Source: Bradysia coprophila
Taxonomy: Eukaryota > Arthropoda > Insecta > Diptera > Sciaridae
Reading direction: 5' to 3'
Length of the DNA: 64,000 nucleotides
NCBI RefSeq assembly: GCF_014529535.1
Contig: NW_023503373.1
Span: 2,666,001 to 2,730,000 of the forward strand
Below, one piece after another: positions 11,401 through 23,874 of this stretch (positions are counted from its first letter, which is position 1; each line of letters opens with the position of its first letter). Under the pieces are notes generated by a model. It was given only the letters and a program-made list of their open reading frames with translations. It made no database searches and was not told the origin of the DNA. Position numbers and translations under genes: made by a program.

Positions 11401-13978
11401 ATCAGTGATTTTGGAATTATCATTTTCACCTATTTATATTGATTTTACAAAAATCCAAAATGGCGGCCGACGGCCATTTTGTTAGGAGGTGGAAAGTACA
11501 ACGGCTGCTTTACATTCGTTAGTACCTTTCAAACAAAAAAAAATTCATGAAATTCGGTTAAATTTTACTCGAGATATTAACAAAAAACACCACCTTCACT
11601 GTACAGCCGAGTAGCCACTTATAAGCTCACTCCAAGAGACCTAGCTCACGCTCCGGTAAACCGAATTTCATAAACTTTTTTTTCCCTGATTGGTACGGTC
11701 AATACCTATCTAATAAATCAAAATCCATCTAAATCCGTTCAAATATGACTAACCTATAAGCAAAAACGGCTTGCCGCCCTGTACCTAGTTCACACCAAGG
11801 GGTCTAACTCACGAGTCGGTCATCCAATTTCCATAAACTTTTTTTTTGTGGATAGGTATTGTAAATACCTTTCATTTGATGTATCACTTACAAGTGTAGC
11901 CTTTAAATGGCCAGAGAAATCTTTGGAAAACGTTAAAGCACTTATGGGGCCCCAGCTCTGGAGGGGTCGACCCAAAATCGCCCATCTTCGAACTTAGCCT
12001 CACTATTTCAACTACCTTTCAGGGAAAAAAAAATTTTTTAAAATCGGATTTGATTTACTCAAGATATCGACGTGACAGACGGACAGACGGACAGACGGAC
12101 AGACGGACAGACAAAATTTTTATTGCGGATTCGTTATCTATGAACATAGGCAAACACTTTGCCCTTACCGTCTGCTTCGAATTCCATCAATTACACACGG
12201 CATCGTAATCCTATAAGCCCCTTCGTACTTCGTACGGGGCTAAAAACGATATATGTGACGAGGACCGAAAACGATGAAATTTTTAAACATCGATCTGGCG
12301 GCAGCACCAAATTAAAGATTTTTTTTGTTTCTTTCATTAAATGATCAGTTGGACTAGCTTAAAAAAAACTAAGACATTTTGTAAAAACCTTTCCACCCTA
12401 TTATATGTACTGAACTCAAAGTACGACACGGTGCGGTTGAATGTATTTTAACTGAGCATTTCGATGAACTTTTGATATTTTCGGATATTATTAGTCAGCT
12501 AGGAGCCCTGAACAAGTTTCCACAAAATTTTTTGATTTTCAACCGTACCGTCGCGATCAGTGACAATAGTGCATAGCCCATCCTGTCTACAGAGAGAGGC
12601 GTGTCTCTGCCGGCTTCACTTGCACTTAGGGTACCAAATTTTTGTACAATTGTTATTAGAATTAGAATGGTTGTGGTTTCAATCGATAGTGCCTGAAATT
12701 CTAATAACAATTGTACAAAAATTTGGTACCCTAAGTGCAAGTGAAGCCGGCAGAGACACGCCTCTCTCTGTAGACAGGATGGGCTATGCACTATTGTCAC
12801 TGATGGTACCGAGGGGTGACGCACTTCCATTTAATCCATTTAATCCATTTAATCCATTTAATCCATTAAATCCATTTAATCCATTTAATCCATTTAATCC
12901 AAAAAAAATTTTTTAGTTTTACCGAAATAATTAGGCTACCCACCTGAAAAATTTGTAAAGTAATTGCGAAAAATAGATTTGCACGATCACCAGCTCGTTT
13001 AAGTACTCGTGAGGTAAAGGATTTTTTTTTTTGTTAAAAATGGTATTAAATTTATTTAATCCATTTAATCCATTTAATTCACTTTACACCAAAAACTCCT
13101 AAAAGTGGATTTTTTTCGCTTTTTAACATTGTAGTATGAGTTGTAGTACGTGGTTCGATCAAAATCAACAATTTTTAAGACTTTTACAGTATTTTGTAAA
13201 ATGAAGTTTTTTCGTATTTAATCCATTTAATCCAATTTTTATTCCATTTAATCCATTAAATCCATTTAATCCATTTAATCCATTAAATCCATTTAATACC
13301 ATTTAATCCATTTAATCCATTTAATCTAGAAGTGAGTTACCCCTCGGATGGTACGGATGAAAATCAAAATCAAAAATTTTTATGGAACCTTGTTCAGAGC
13401 TCCGAGCTGACTAATAATATCCAAAAATATCAAAAGTACATCGAAATGCTCAGTTGAAATTCATTCAACCGCACCGTGACGAGATTTAGATGCACTGTCT
13501 GTATGTGTTTTTTTCTATGCATGAAAAATTGCTTTAAAGTCGAAGAAACAAAACTGGAATATGGGGGAAACTCTCGGTGAAACTAATAGAATTTGTTAGA
13601 AGGTGAAAAAATTTCTAACTTTTTTTCAGTTGTATGTACCATCTGATTACCTTCTTTCAAAGAACCTTAAGACTTAGTAACTTTTCGGCCAAGACATTTT
13701 TCAAATCGACTTTCCACTGTAAAGCCTTGATGGCACTTTTTTGGCCAAATGATGGAAAATTTAGATCACGTTGTACACTGACCTTTTTTTCATTCAGCCT
13801 TTTGAGTCTGCTAATACCTTTACTTCAATTGTTTTAACAGACATTTTGCATCATAAAAGGAACCTAGACTTAGCGTATTTATTTCGTCGTTGTGATGAAA
13901 AGCTTCATTTATCAAAAAGATACTACTAAACGAAATTTACAAGAATCCACCACTCACCTTGTTCATACCATTCCCCAT
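5440..13978 (-). CDS. CG10089: DUSP15/22-type dual-specificity phosphatase (CG10089 ortholog)
   Basis: Seven coding exons join in phase: 13958-13978, 7238-7354, 6792-7088, 6585-6738, 5815-6123, 5550-5760 and 5440-5461, giving 376 aa. The N-terminus MGNGMNKVLPGLYVGNYRD is the hallmark of DUSP15/22: Gly2 is a myristoylation site, so the enzyme is expected at membranes. The catalytic P-loop HCLAGMSR lies in exon 3, and the DUSP22-like PNLGFQNQLQEFE follows it. Exon 4 encodes ICEGNCSRG, which together with the following Ser/Arg-rich tail is what I recall of Drosophila CG10089; vertebrate DUSP22 is much shorter. Family members remove phosphate from Ser/Thr/Tyr and modulate JNK-type signalling; the substrate here is not visible. 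The first intron is 6.6 kb and full of transposons. The last 22-nt exon is the least certain part. Confidence 0.88.
9213..9501. mobile_element. Long palindromic element nested in the hAT
   Basis: Two arms of about 140 bp mirror each other from ACACACCCGCCCTGAAC on the left to GTTCAGGGCGGGTGT on the right, around a short centre near 9350-9365. The inner part, with AGATGCTTCCCC and its complement, matches almost perfectly, which would form a strong hairpin. Short ORFs across it are products of the palindrome. Confidence 0.75.
9657..10188. mobile_element. Foldback element with ~190-bp arms nested in the hAT
   Basis: The left arm (about 9657-9850) and right arm (about 9995-10188) are inverted copies sharing AAATGTGACGCAAGTCCTTT, GATATC, GGGTGACGCA and the stretch around TTGATAAAACTTTTGCGTAC. 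The spacer of about 140 bp is unrelated AT-rich sequence. No coding capacity. Confidence 0.75.
11202..12241. mobile_element. Repeat element bounded by AGCCCCGTAC inverted ends
   Basis: The left edge AGCCCCGTAC (11202) is mirrored by GTACGGGGCT (12232-12241). Inside, CCCCGTACG motifs recur, and an octamer array of ACGGACAG occupies about 12073-12112. The interior also holds a CCAAAATGGCGGCCGACGGC palindromic patch. No protein is recognisable. The class is undetermined: short inverted ends suggest a DNA element, but no target duplication was identified. Confidence 0.5.
12073..12112. repeat. Octamer microsatellite (ACGGACAG)n
   Basis: About five tandem copies of GACAGACG in phase. It sits inside the repeat element at 11202-12241 and is probably part of that element. 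Confidence 0.9.
12829..12901. repeat. 9-bp minisatellite ATTTAATCC
   Basis: About eight tandem units of ATTTAATCC with one ATTAAATCC variant. More copies occur at about 13046-13078 and 13215-13326, all within the foldback element at 12427-13478. Because 9 bp is three codons, the array reads as an open Phe-Asn-Pro repeat in one frame, which is not evidence of a gene. Confidence 0.9.
13215..13326. repeat. Second, longer ATTTAATCC array
   Basis: About a dozen ATTTAATCC-type units with interruptions (TTTTTATTCC, ATTTAATACC). It belongs to the same element as the 12829-12901 array and is more degenerate. Confidence 0.85.
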
Positions 13979-16535
13979 AGCTTCTATGCGCTAATCAGCG
14001 TTTTCTACATGCTTCCACTGATGTTGCCATGTTTATTTGTTTGTACCATATTCGACGATATTTGTTTTGTACTCGTGTCGGTTCTTCCTGAAAAGCAAAC
14101 AATAAAATGTTGACGATAACGAGAGACTATACGAAAAGGAAAAACACGATTTAATTGTGTTTAAGGCTTGTGTATATGCCAATACCACACATTGTATAGA
14201 TGCGCAAACATTGTGTACTATATAGATCGAACCATTTTGGGACTTGTACCATAATAATGCTTCTTCAGCTAAACCAATCTCTTTTCTAATGCCGTTAGTA
14301 TCGACATCGGCTATTTGATGGTAATAAAATTCCTAAACTAATAGTCCCAAATAAATGTCAGTTTCTCCATTTACACTTTACTGTTATAGTGTCAATCTCG
14401 TCCAATCAATGTTATCTTTAGTGGCGTGTATTAAAGTCTATTTATGCTTCTGTTGTGTTGACTAATCTCTTAAGCTGTCCAACATGTGATTGGATGATTT
14501 AATGTTATTGTAATAACGTTACTACATAAACACCTTGGAGTGTTCGAATTAAAACCAACAAGCTTTCTCTTTTCAATTGTTTTTGTACTTTGCGTTTCGT
14601 TGTTTACCTACTTATGGTTGTCGGCCCTTTCAGAAGCATTTAAAAGTTTAAATTTTCCGACCTCACCGTCGTCGAGATATTTAAGAGGAAGAGGAGAAAC
14701 GAAAGGAACGATATGTTAAAAGAGAAAATGGAATAAGAGAAAAAGGGGGAACTAAACTCAATAAAGAGAACTGAATTTCAATGAAATGAAAGATCGGAGT
14801 ATTATTGTAGGTAATAAGAAAAAGTTCCAGCATGACTTCCTTTTCAATATAATCTTTCTAAAATGAACGTACCATTTCAAGATCCATGTAAGGTCATCTC
14901 TATCTGCATTTCAAGCAATTTTAAATTAAAAAACTATCACAACTATCAACGATTTGTTTAACTTTTTCTATAAAGACAATACGATAACAGGCTTTAACTT
15001 TTTGATTCATCACAATTACTAAAAATTAACTTTTTCTATTATTATTTTCAACAATTTTTAATCAAATTAACTGCTGAGGCTACTCTCACATCTAAACAAA
15101 ACCCAACTTTAACCATCCAAAATGTGGCCTGTCATGTGGGCGTTAAATATTTGTACCCGCAAAAAAGGTACTAACACGCTAAACATCGGTCACATCAAAA
15201 GGAAAAACGATTCCGCACAATAATGTTGCCATACCAATATCAAAACACAAAATACTCCACACACAATTTCCTGCCACACTTGGGAAATCAATAAATTTTG
15301 TTCATGCTTTTTTTCCTTTCAATTACGCTTTCAGCCCAGCTTCTGATAAAAACATTTAATATCGGCCACGAACGAAACTTTCATATAGAACAAAATAACT
15401 AAAAGCTTTTTTTATCGTCAAAAATTGAATTGAAGATAGTAATATAATTTATTAGACCGTAATTGACAATGATGTAGATATGCTCAGGTTTAATATTATT
15501 TTATAATTAATAAAAGTTTACTGGCGATAAACTTAGTGGAGTAGTGAAATTGCACACAGTGTTTTTTTCTAAATAAAAGTGGCATATGACCGAAAGCCAG
15601 ACGAGTTTTAGAAGGACTGAAGCCAAAAATTTAGTTTCCTTATTCTGGTGGTATCAGCTTTCAAACATTTTTTTTGCTCTTCTTTTTCTCTCTTAGAACT
15701 AATGTGTGCGATTCATGACCTGCCGCAATTGTGAATCAGACAAGGATGAATATACCACCCAGTTGAAACTTATGCTCTTTGGGGGTGAACGAAAGTTTTC
15801 TCTTATGTAAATATAAATTATGCTTATATTCATACATGCTAAATAAGCAGCTTTCTATTTCATATAATAATACCTATATAAGTGTGACCAACGTACGTGC
15901 ATAATTATTGAAATTTTTTGGAGTTTTAATTATTCTGATTAAGAGTAATGTTTTGCTTATCTTTTCGCAGTAGAATAGGTAAATGGGTTGGGTATGTCAT
16001 ACGAAAGTGATGTTGATTAATCAGAAAAATTACAGTTAAATAATAATGATGACACGCAAATGTTGATTGTTTTATCGCACATTCACGATGGTCTTTAAGC
16101 TTTAAACCACAACCCTTTAGAAATTTTAATTTATGCCAAAACTTTATTTTCCATTAAATATTCGTGAAAATTCCTCGTTTCAAAACATAACACCACTTAG
16201 TAGAGGAGGATTTAACTATTTCTATAATATAATCAAGGGCGCATATATTTGTAAATTTGGACAATTTTCAAGGTTTTTCCAAGGATTTTTGAGTGATTCT
16301 GGATGGATTTTTCAAAGGATTTTTTCAATTTTTAAAAATTTGATTTTCTTGAGCCTAAAGGCTTATCAACTAAATTTAGAGGATTTTTGTGGATTTTCTA
16401 TGGATTTGAGGATTTTCTTTTGACTGACAAAGAAATTTCTATGAATTATTTGCCCCTCGTATGCAATGATGCAATTGGGTACATTAGAGTCGAATTTGAT
16501 TTTCCGCCTTCATTTTTTCAAGATGCGATTGACCT
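13979..16535. other. Upstream region of the phosphatase gene, no other gene seen
   Basis: The 5' UTR and promoter of the minus-strand phosphatase should begin just right of 13978. Beyond that I see AT-rich sequence with no supported ORF. A run of GGATTTT-type words around 16205-16425 may be subterminal repeats of an undefined DNA element. Confidence 0.4.
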
Positions 16536-16537
16536 TA

Positions 16538-16661
16538 CAGTGAACGACATCTCAAATGTCTCACTGTCATTTTTTTCAGAGAATGTCATTGTGAATTTGC
16601 AATGACACAATAAAATTCTCTGAAAAATTTGACAGTGAGACATTTGAGATGTCGTTCACTG
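16538..16661. mobile_element. 124-bp TA-flanked palindromic MITE
   Basis: CAGTGAACGACATCTCAAAT at the left is mirrored exactly at the right end, and the arms continue through TGTCTCACTGTCA. The element is flanked by TA (16536-16537 and 16662-16663). It is a typical small Tc1/mariner-type MITE, and the arms are so similar that it may be recent. Confidence 0.8.
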
Positions 16662-16663
16662 TA

Positions 16664-19443
16664 TGTTTGTTGATGTTGTTTAGTTTCTGAATCCTTTATA
16701 ATCCTTCCAAAAAAGAATTCGTTTCCATCGCTTATTTAAAAATGTTTTAATAAAATTTAGCGTAAAGTCAATCGATTTGCATCTATATCACATCATCCTC
16801 ACCTAGATCATCGAGCAACCCGTAATATTCTTGTCGTATTGTGTGATCAGAACACTCAAATTATCCCTTCTCAAGTTTTCCGATCAACCGATTTACCGAG
16901 CCACACTCTCAATAACACGATAGCTTGTGCAAAGTGACACGACAACAAGAATAAGCGATGAGGTCTAGCTAAGTGTTGTCTTATATAACGAAAAATGACA
17001 AAAATATTGAAGTGGTGGATTTAAAAAAAAAAACATAGTATAGTATCCACAAATGAAGTAGTTGATTTATTGTTTTTATACGCTAGTCGTTTAAAAAAGG
17101 TTAATACCACACTATAACATATCTAATTTTCTTCTTTTGATTCTGGATGATACTTGGACATTTCGCTTCTTTCAGACAACCTTTTTCTAGCAGTACAGTA
17201 CTCTTATCCTCCAACAAGCGAGCTTAGAGAGTCATCATTATCAAATATTTTTTGCTTCACGGCTGTCATCTGTTATCGACAACGACAGCAATAATTAACG
17301 ACAATCTCTGACCGAAGAGATCTTATGAAGCAAAAGACATGTTTAAAACAAATGAAGTAAAAGATTTCTGAAATAAATCTCTGAAAATCTTTAATCAAAT
17401 GAAGTAATAGATCATATAGTGAAACTGTTAATATGCTTGCCGTCTGTGACAGGTTAAAATTGATTATTATTTTTTTTGAAATCTATGTTGCTTATGGTTA
17501 GACGTTTCTAAGAGATTGTATTTCCAATCACTCCTGAATCCCACATAAGTTCATCAAATTCTGCGAATTATTTTTTTTACAAAAAATACCTGTCGAGGAG
17601 TAGTGATACTTCTCTAACTTTCAGTTATATATATATCAGAAAGTGAAAACGAAAAATGAAAAGACGAGGGCAAAACGTAATAGAGTTCTTCTATTTCTGA
17701 TTCATTTTTCATTCATTTCCATTTAAAATCTGTTGCTTGCATAAAGAGTGGAAAATAATTATCCGGTTCTTTTTGCTCTACTCTTGAAAATATAGATAAT
17801 TACAGAATGAAAAGTGGGTTTCGTTGACGAAGAAATATACATTTTTTTGCATAAGACAATATTGGACTGGGATCGCAACAGTTTTGTATACTTCAACTGT
17901 CGTTGTGTGTTATAATGAATTATATTTATGAATGGTGGAATATACCAATTTAAAAAGCGAAATAGGATGCACAATTGAACCTTTTTTCAATTCATTGCCT
18001 GAAACGGAAAATCTTGCAAGAACGTAAAATCTATTTCTCCAGTTTACGTAGACAATGGTTGTGTTGCTGGGTATTAAATAATAATAATCAAATCTCCATG
18101 TTCCACCTGATACCATTACCATTTAACCATTTTCGCCTTGTTCGTTGCAACTGTATGCCTGTATTGACTGTAACCTCCAACTTTCATAATGGAAACTAGA
18201 ATACAATTCAAAACTTCTTCCAACATAAAACAATATTATCTATAACATTGAAGAAAACACTCACATGCATCGTCTGAAAAGTGTTTATTTTAAGTTTCTG
18301 GCCTAAAGCCAAACCAGTTGGTATGTCCGAATGGCAACGTATTTTATGTATATAAATGTTTGTGGACAATTTGGAATGATAAAATAAATATCTTTTAGCA
18401 ATGGCCGCATTATAAAATAATATGAACGAAATAACTTCTTTGTTAAAGTTTATAAATAAAATCAAATGGAATAAAAAGTCTGTCTTTTTTGTCGGTTGTT
18501 TAATCAATAATTTTGTCAGACAAAACAGTTGCTGAATTATTGTTGGAGAATACAAAAAAAACTCGTTTCATTGTTTATAATTTTTGGGTTAATAAGAGAT
18601 TTATAGAAAATGTGTTTGATTCATTGAGAACTTTTCATTGTTTTAAAATACTTTTGACAATGTCTGAAACGAACAAGATTTTATTGGAACTCATCCAGGA
18701 ATGATAGTCAGTGTTTTTTTGATTATTATCTGGGGCTTTAAAACTTTATCAGATAACATTGAATTTTCGTCGATAACTAAGTGTATGTTCGATAATAAAA
18801 AGTATGCTGTGGCTAATCGTGAACCTGGCCCGGTTTATATTAATGATTAGGATATACATTTTCGCCGAGGGTATTACTCAAATCAGAGAAGATTAAGAAA
18901 CTCACATTTATTTAAGCTGGCTCGCTACGAAACAAGTATATGATGGACTAACTAGTCTGCCTCTTATTATGAGCTTACTTTCAATAATAAATTTCCAAAT
19001 TTTTTTAAACGTAAAATGGGGAACACGTTACTGCACAAAAATCTTAAGGTCAAAGTGATGATTTTCAACTAAAAATAGCGTGGATCTAATAAGAGAAAAA
19101 TGTATTCTTTTGACTGTCGTTCGTCGTTATGAAAGAAAAACGAATGTGGAAATTTTTAAAATATTTATTCCAGTAGCTCAATTGAGAAAACTAAAAACAA
19201 TTAAAATTATACCATCGCATCGATGACATTTTACGCTAATAAATTAGATCAATGATAAATAATAAGTAACCGATTTTGAAACTTTAATTATTCATTTAAT
19301 GCATTGCACATCAAAAGGACATTGGTCGCCCACGAAATATAGTCGACATTTTAGAAAATTCAATACAAATTCCAAGGAATCACTGACAATGAAAGAAATT
19401 TAAAAAAGAAAACTATGACACTGGCAACAAAATCCATCTTTTT
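16664..19443. other. Intergenic with dispersed MITE remnants
   Basis: No gene is supported. It contains two copies of the ACGGCAAGCAT MITE family (about 16890-17060, partial, and about 17250-17454). The 3' UTR of starvin probably ends near 19150, where AATAAA occurs on the minus strand (about 19160). Confidence 0.45.
17250..17454. mobile_element. Dispersed TA-flanked MITE family, copy 1
   Basis: This copy contains the family core ATGAAGTAAAAGATTT, a second GAAGTAATAGAT block, and the end TTGCCGTCTGTGACAGGT followed by TA. The left end near CACGGCTGTCATCTGTTATC is a degraded inverted match. Other copies are at 21225-21410, 22540-22735, 30771-30920, 31226-31417 and 41835-41940, with partial ones near 16890 and 60900. 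Confidence 0.6.
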
Positions 19444-22400
19444 TTACTGTTCTTTGGGCACATTTTCTTCATTGGATTTATCATTTTCTTTTCCATCTAC
19501 ATTCGAATTTTCAACTTCCGGCACTTTTGTTGCGTTTGCTGTTTCATCACTTAAGTTTATTTTTAATTCAGACACAATTTTTGGAGTATCCAATGCCTCA
19601 GCTTCACCTGAATCCACTTTCGTCGGAACCTCTGTCGGTTCGGTGACATTTTCTACGCTTTTTTCCGCATCCCCGTTCTTTTCCGTAGATGCTTCCGTTT
19701 TTTCTGTCTCGTTCTCTTTCGGTCTAGCATTGATTTCAGATTTTGCATCTAATACAGCTATGGACGCCTGAATGCACTTTATAGCCTCCTTTCGTGCTAA
19801 TCGAATACTTTCCTTACCATTTGTATCTATGGTATCCAACTTTAATAAGTTCCTTGTCAACATTTCATCCAAATACGCATACTCTTTGTCACCTTTCAGT
19901 CCACCGAACCGTTCCACTTTACCCATTAAATCGAGCACGTCTCGCTGAATATCCTGAATTTTATTAATGCAGTCGGTAGTATGTGGTGTTTGTGGAGGAA
20001 TTTGTGACTGTTCGGCGGATGGTTCCGGCACATTCTCTTTGGCTATGAATGGAGCAGGCCTGTGCTGTGTTTTTGGTGCTTGTTGGGTTGGTGTTTCTTG
20101 GCGTTGAGATTGTTGATTGGACTGGTTCGACTGAGATTGATCCAAATTTTGCTGCGGTATGTTTATTTTATTGACGAGTGGAGCACTTCTGCCTTCGACA
20201 AATATGGGAACTGATCTGGTGTATTGACCTTGAGGCTGAGTGTTTTGCTGTTGAGGTGGTTGCTGCTTTTGTTGCTGGTATTGAGCAGCGTTGAATTGTG
20301 GTTGTGGCACATTGCATTGTGGTGTCATACTTGTTCCAGTATTCGAATACGAACTATTATTTGCTGCACCGAACGTGTCTTGAGATATAGGATGATTATC
20401 AGTTTGATAAGCGGCTCTTTGTTGGGCCACAAGGTCCTCCCTGGGAGGAGCAGAATGAGCACGTCCTTCTGTTTTTACTTCTTCTTGTTGTGATTTTCGA
20501 CCCAGGTCGACTGTATTGCGTAATCCAGGTTGATTCAGATTATTAGCTTGGGTTTGAGGCTTATCAATATCCTCCGTTTGAATTGCTGCATCACATAAAT
20601 TAGGTTTGGGTGATGTTGGGATTGTTTGTGGCTGCTGATATTGCTGCTGTTGTTGAGGATGTAACTGTTGCGGATGATATTGTTGTTGTTGTTGGGGATG
20701 GTACTGTTGTTGTTGGGGATGATATTGTTGCTGTTGTTGGGGATGGTATTGTTGTTGTTGCTGTTGGGGATGATATTGTGGTTGTTGTTGTTGCTGTTGA
20801 GGATGCGGTGGTTTTTGAAAAGCTGCAGATGCTTGAGGCATCTGAGGATTTTGTCTCATATTGGAAAATCCAAAGTGCTCAGGAACATATTGACGAAATT
20901 CTGGTGGCAAATAATCAAAAAAACCGCTTCGATCCGCAGTTGGGTGTTGATTACGCTTTCTAGCCGCATTAAAAGTGTCCCAATGTGGTGAGCCAAATCC
21001 AGCAAAGTCGGGTTCATCCGGAAAGAAATTCTCATATGCATTTGGCTGTGGTTCCGTGTGACCAGTGGAGCCTCGGCGCTTCCTGACACCCCAATCAAAC
21101 GGATGCCCCATTCGATTCATTCGTGATCGCAATCCCATATCCGAGAATATGTCATCGTCTGAGTCATCAAATCCAAATTCTCTCTGAAATGAAAGAAGTA
21201 TAATCATTTTAATACGACGGACAATAATTTCATCTGTTAACGACGACAGTGAGAACACAAATAAGCGATGAGCTCTGACTAATGTTATCTTATGTAGCAA
21301 AATGTGTACTAAAACTAATGAAGTAAAAGATTTAATACTGTTGTTAGATGAAATGAAGTAACAGATTCGTTTATTCTACTGGTGATATAACTGCTGCCTA
21401 TGAGAGGACATGTGAGACCTCGAGTTTGAAATTACGTTTTACGAGCTACTTAATTCATGGAAAATATGACCTACGGAATATGTAGGTAAGGATTTTACAT
21501 CTGAAATAATAGGCCAAAATATATGTGATGAAGAGGATTAAGTAATTTCACGTTCTCATTTTGTCTTATGAAACAATAAATCACAACCAATATTTTCAAC
21601 AGCGACAAAAGGACAACAACACCGAGGCTGCGAGTAACGACAAAAAACAAGAATATAAAAAAGACATTAAAAAAATACAAAAGAAACTCACTTATACGAC
21701 GTAAATGTTATAAAGTATCAGAAGAATATATTTTTTTAAGTAATTGCGTAAGTGATGTTGTAATACTTTATCATCTTTTCAAGCCATCCTTACGGCTCCC
21801 TAGGGTTCTATTTTAAAAAAGATGTTTTAATTTATCATGTTTTGTACCCCAACGGTATTTTCCAGTGAGAACTTATTCAGCACTCACTTGAGAAAATTTC
21901 CTTGCCCATTAAAGAGAGAAATGAAAATTCAATAAGATTATTGGATGCGATCTCTACTCAAAATTTAATTCAAATATTTTGGATTAAAATGTACGAAAAC
22001 CCTTTACCATGATAAACAATAAAACGTTATTGTTGCAGACTGACGCAACACTCTTGTTTTCAGTTTCAAAAATGTCTCGTCACCTCAACAAAAAGTCTGA
22101 AATTGTTTCGTTTAGAAAATGAACATTTTCTGTTTCGTGACAATCAAGGTTGATGTGTATGGTTTTAACGTATGTCTGATGTAAAGCAAAAAAGAAATAG
22201 ATTAATTTTGAGATTTTGTTAGTTTCAAACACAAAATAACAAACAAATTGCAATGCGCATTATATTAAAATTCTGACTATGTACAATTCAGACAACAAAT
22301 ACCGTAAAAACGATTAAACATCCGACGAACATTACGTTTTTATTTGTACGTGGGTGTGTTGTGCACATAGATTATTTATTTATTTACACCCACTGACATA

Positions 22401-23874
22401 CCTGACACGGTCTATTTTGTTAACCGTTTGTTAGCACTTATGTTATTGCAAGTCAAAACTTGAAATGGTCAGGGCCTATATTTTCACAATTTGCAATTTG
22501 TTCCAATAATTTTTTATTACGGAAGAAACTGTAGGTGAAGTCAACTGATGAGTATCAACAACAACAATAAAAATAAAGAATTCTACTTGACGTCGTCTTA
22601 CATAGCACATTTAACGTTAAAGCAAATGAAGTAAAAGATTTCACTTCAATATATTGGAAATACTTATATCGATTATATGAAGTAGTAGATTCTATAACAA
22701 TCCTAATGATATGATTGCCGTCTGTGAGGTGAACGAGTGAGTATGCGACTATGAAATTGATCTGCTAAATACTTTTAATTTCAATCGTCTGAGTATAAGC
22801 TTAGGTAATGCAATATCATGAAATTTTCATATTTTTGTGATTGTGTACTATATGGCATGAAGATGTACTACCCGGTCAACAATTATGCCATGAATTCCCA
22901 TTGAATGTATTACTACGTTGACTAAGGATTAAATTTAATGTGATCAATGCATGCAACCAAACAGGCCTTTGGGATTAGACGTGCTATATACATCAGCTTT
23001 TAATAACTTAATTACCCGAAGCCCTGTAATAAATAACTCTTCAACTTTGTGAAAATTAGCGTCAAACATATTTTGATTGTCTGCTTCAACAATCTAATAA
23101 ATGCCCACTTAACTTCAACTAATGTGTTATTTTGATTTTGATATTTTATTACAAGAATGTGTAAAGTGGGAAGACAATATATAAATAGTCTAGTTTTTCA
23201 TTTATATTTTTCCTGAAAGTTAATGAGTCACTTACTGTAAGTGTGGAGCATTACACAGCGGACATTATCGAATATTTGTTCAGAATATTCAACCGCAAGT
23301 TTACACATATTTGAATTTGAATACATTATACTAGATAAAGCAGACAAAACACATGTTTTAGTGACGAAAATATTATATTTATAAGCACCTGAAGAAGCGA
23401 CAGCCAACAAGAAAAATGAAAATTTCATATTTTTTTTGTCGGAAATATTTTTTTGGCCAAAATATTTCGATGAGTCGAACGGTGCAAATATCATTAAGAA
23501 AAAAAAATGGTTGAACACTCATCGCATATTTTACTTTAAGTTTCGAATTAAACAGAGAATGTAATGATTTTATCGGTACAGAGGAATGTATGAAGACTAT
23601 GAAAAAATGTGAAAAATGTTTAGTAAGAATGACGATCAATGAGCGAGGTTTTTGCAAGTCAAAATTACAGCGAAAAAAACGAAAGGAGAGTGAAAGCGCT
23701 CCCACCATCTGTTAAACTTACAGCTGAAAATGGTGTCGGAAATCCTCTAGGGTCATTATTTATCCTATTTGTGTTATTATTTGTATCCGATTGAACGTTG
23801 TTTGCTGCAGTTTGCGGAACAGTTGGATTGCTATTTTCACTGGTATTTCCATTATTTATCACAGTTGGTTTCAT
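19444..23874 (-). CDS. stv: Starvin / BAG3-type co-chaperone with BAG domain
   Basis: Two coding exons, 23722-23874 and 19444-21183, join in phase (donor GTAAGT, acceptor TTTCAG) to give 630 aa. The BAG domain is at about residues 450-530 and starts [20 protein letters not shown]; it is a three-helix module that binds the Hsp70 ATPase domain and promotes nucleotide exchange. The region before it is Gln/Pro-rich, with about six repeats of the type QQQQYHPQ at residues 175-235, and the C-terminus is an acidic Glu/Lys tail. Starvin works in protein quality control and muscle maintenance in flies, which is family knowledge. An LTR retrotransposon begins 950 bp upstream in the same orientation. 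Other 5' exons or isoforms are likely but not visible. Confidence 0.88.
21184..23721 (-). other. Starvin intron with two MITE copies
   Basis: The intron has GTAAGT at its 5' end and TTTCAG at its 3' end. It carries MITE-family copies at about 21225-21410 (core ATGAAGTAAAAGATTT at 21319) and about 22540-22735 (core at about 22625, ending TTGCCGTCTGTGAGGT). No nested gene is seen. Confidence 0.6.

Larger units (their letters stand above)
12427..13478. mobile_element. Foldback DNA element, 1.05 kb, with nested palindrome and minisatellite
   Basis: Terminal inverted repeats of roughly 120 bp begin CACGGTGCGGTTGAAT on each side. They are flanked by ACGA on both sides (12423-12426 and 13479-13482), a possible 4-bp duplication. 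A second, almost perfect inner palindrome (about 12551-12660 against 12705-12812) repeats CCTGTCTACAGAGAGAGGCG in both orientations. Between the inner palindrome and the right end lie three ATTTAATCC arrays. CACGG ends with a 4-bp duplication would suit a CMC/Chapaev-like group, but that is a tentative guess. Confidence 0.65.

Noticed and set aside
11202..12241. Short plus-strand ORF at 11190-11408 as a gene
   Set aside because: It lies in a repeat element with CCCCGTACG words and has no domain or splice partner.
12495..12916. ORFs on both strands encoding almost the same peptide (contains SCLQREACLCRLHLHLGY)
   Set aside because: They arise from the perfect inner palindrome of the foldback element, so each strand reads the same sequence. 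Not a gene.
20224..20991. Plus-strand ORFs rich in Val, Leu and Asp opposite starvin
   Set aside because: They are shadows of the Gln/Tyr-His-Pro-Gln repeats of starvin read on the other strand.
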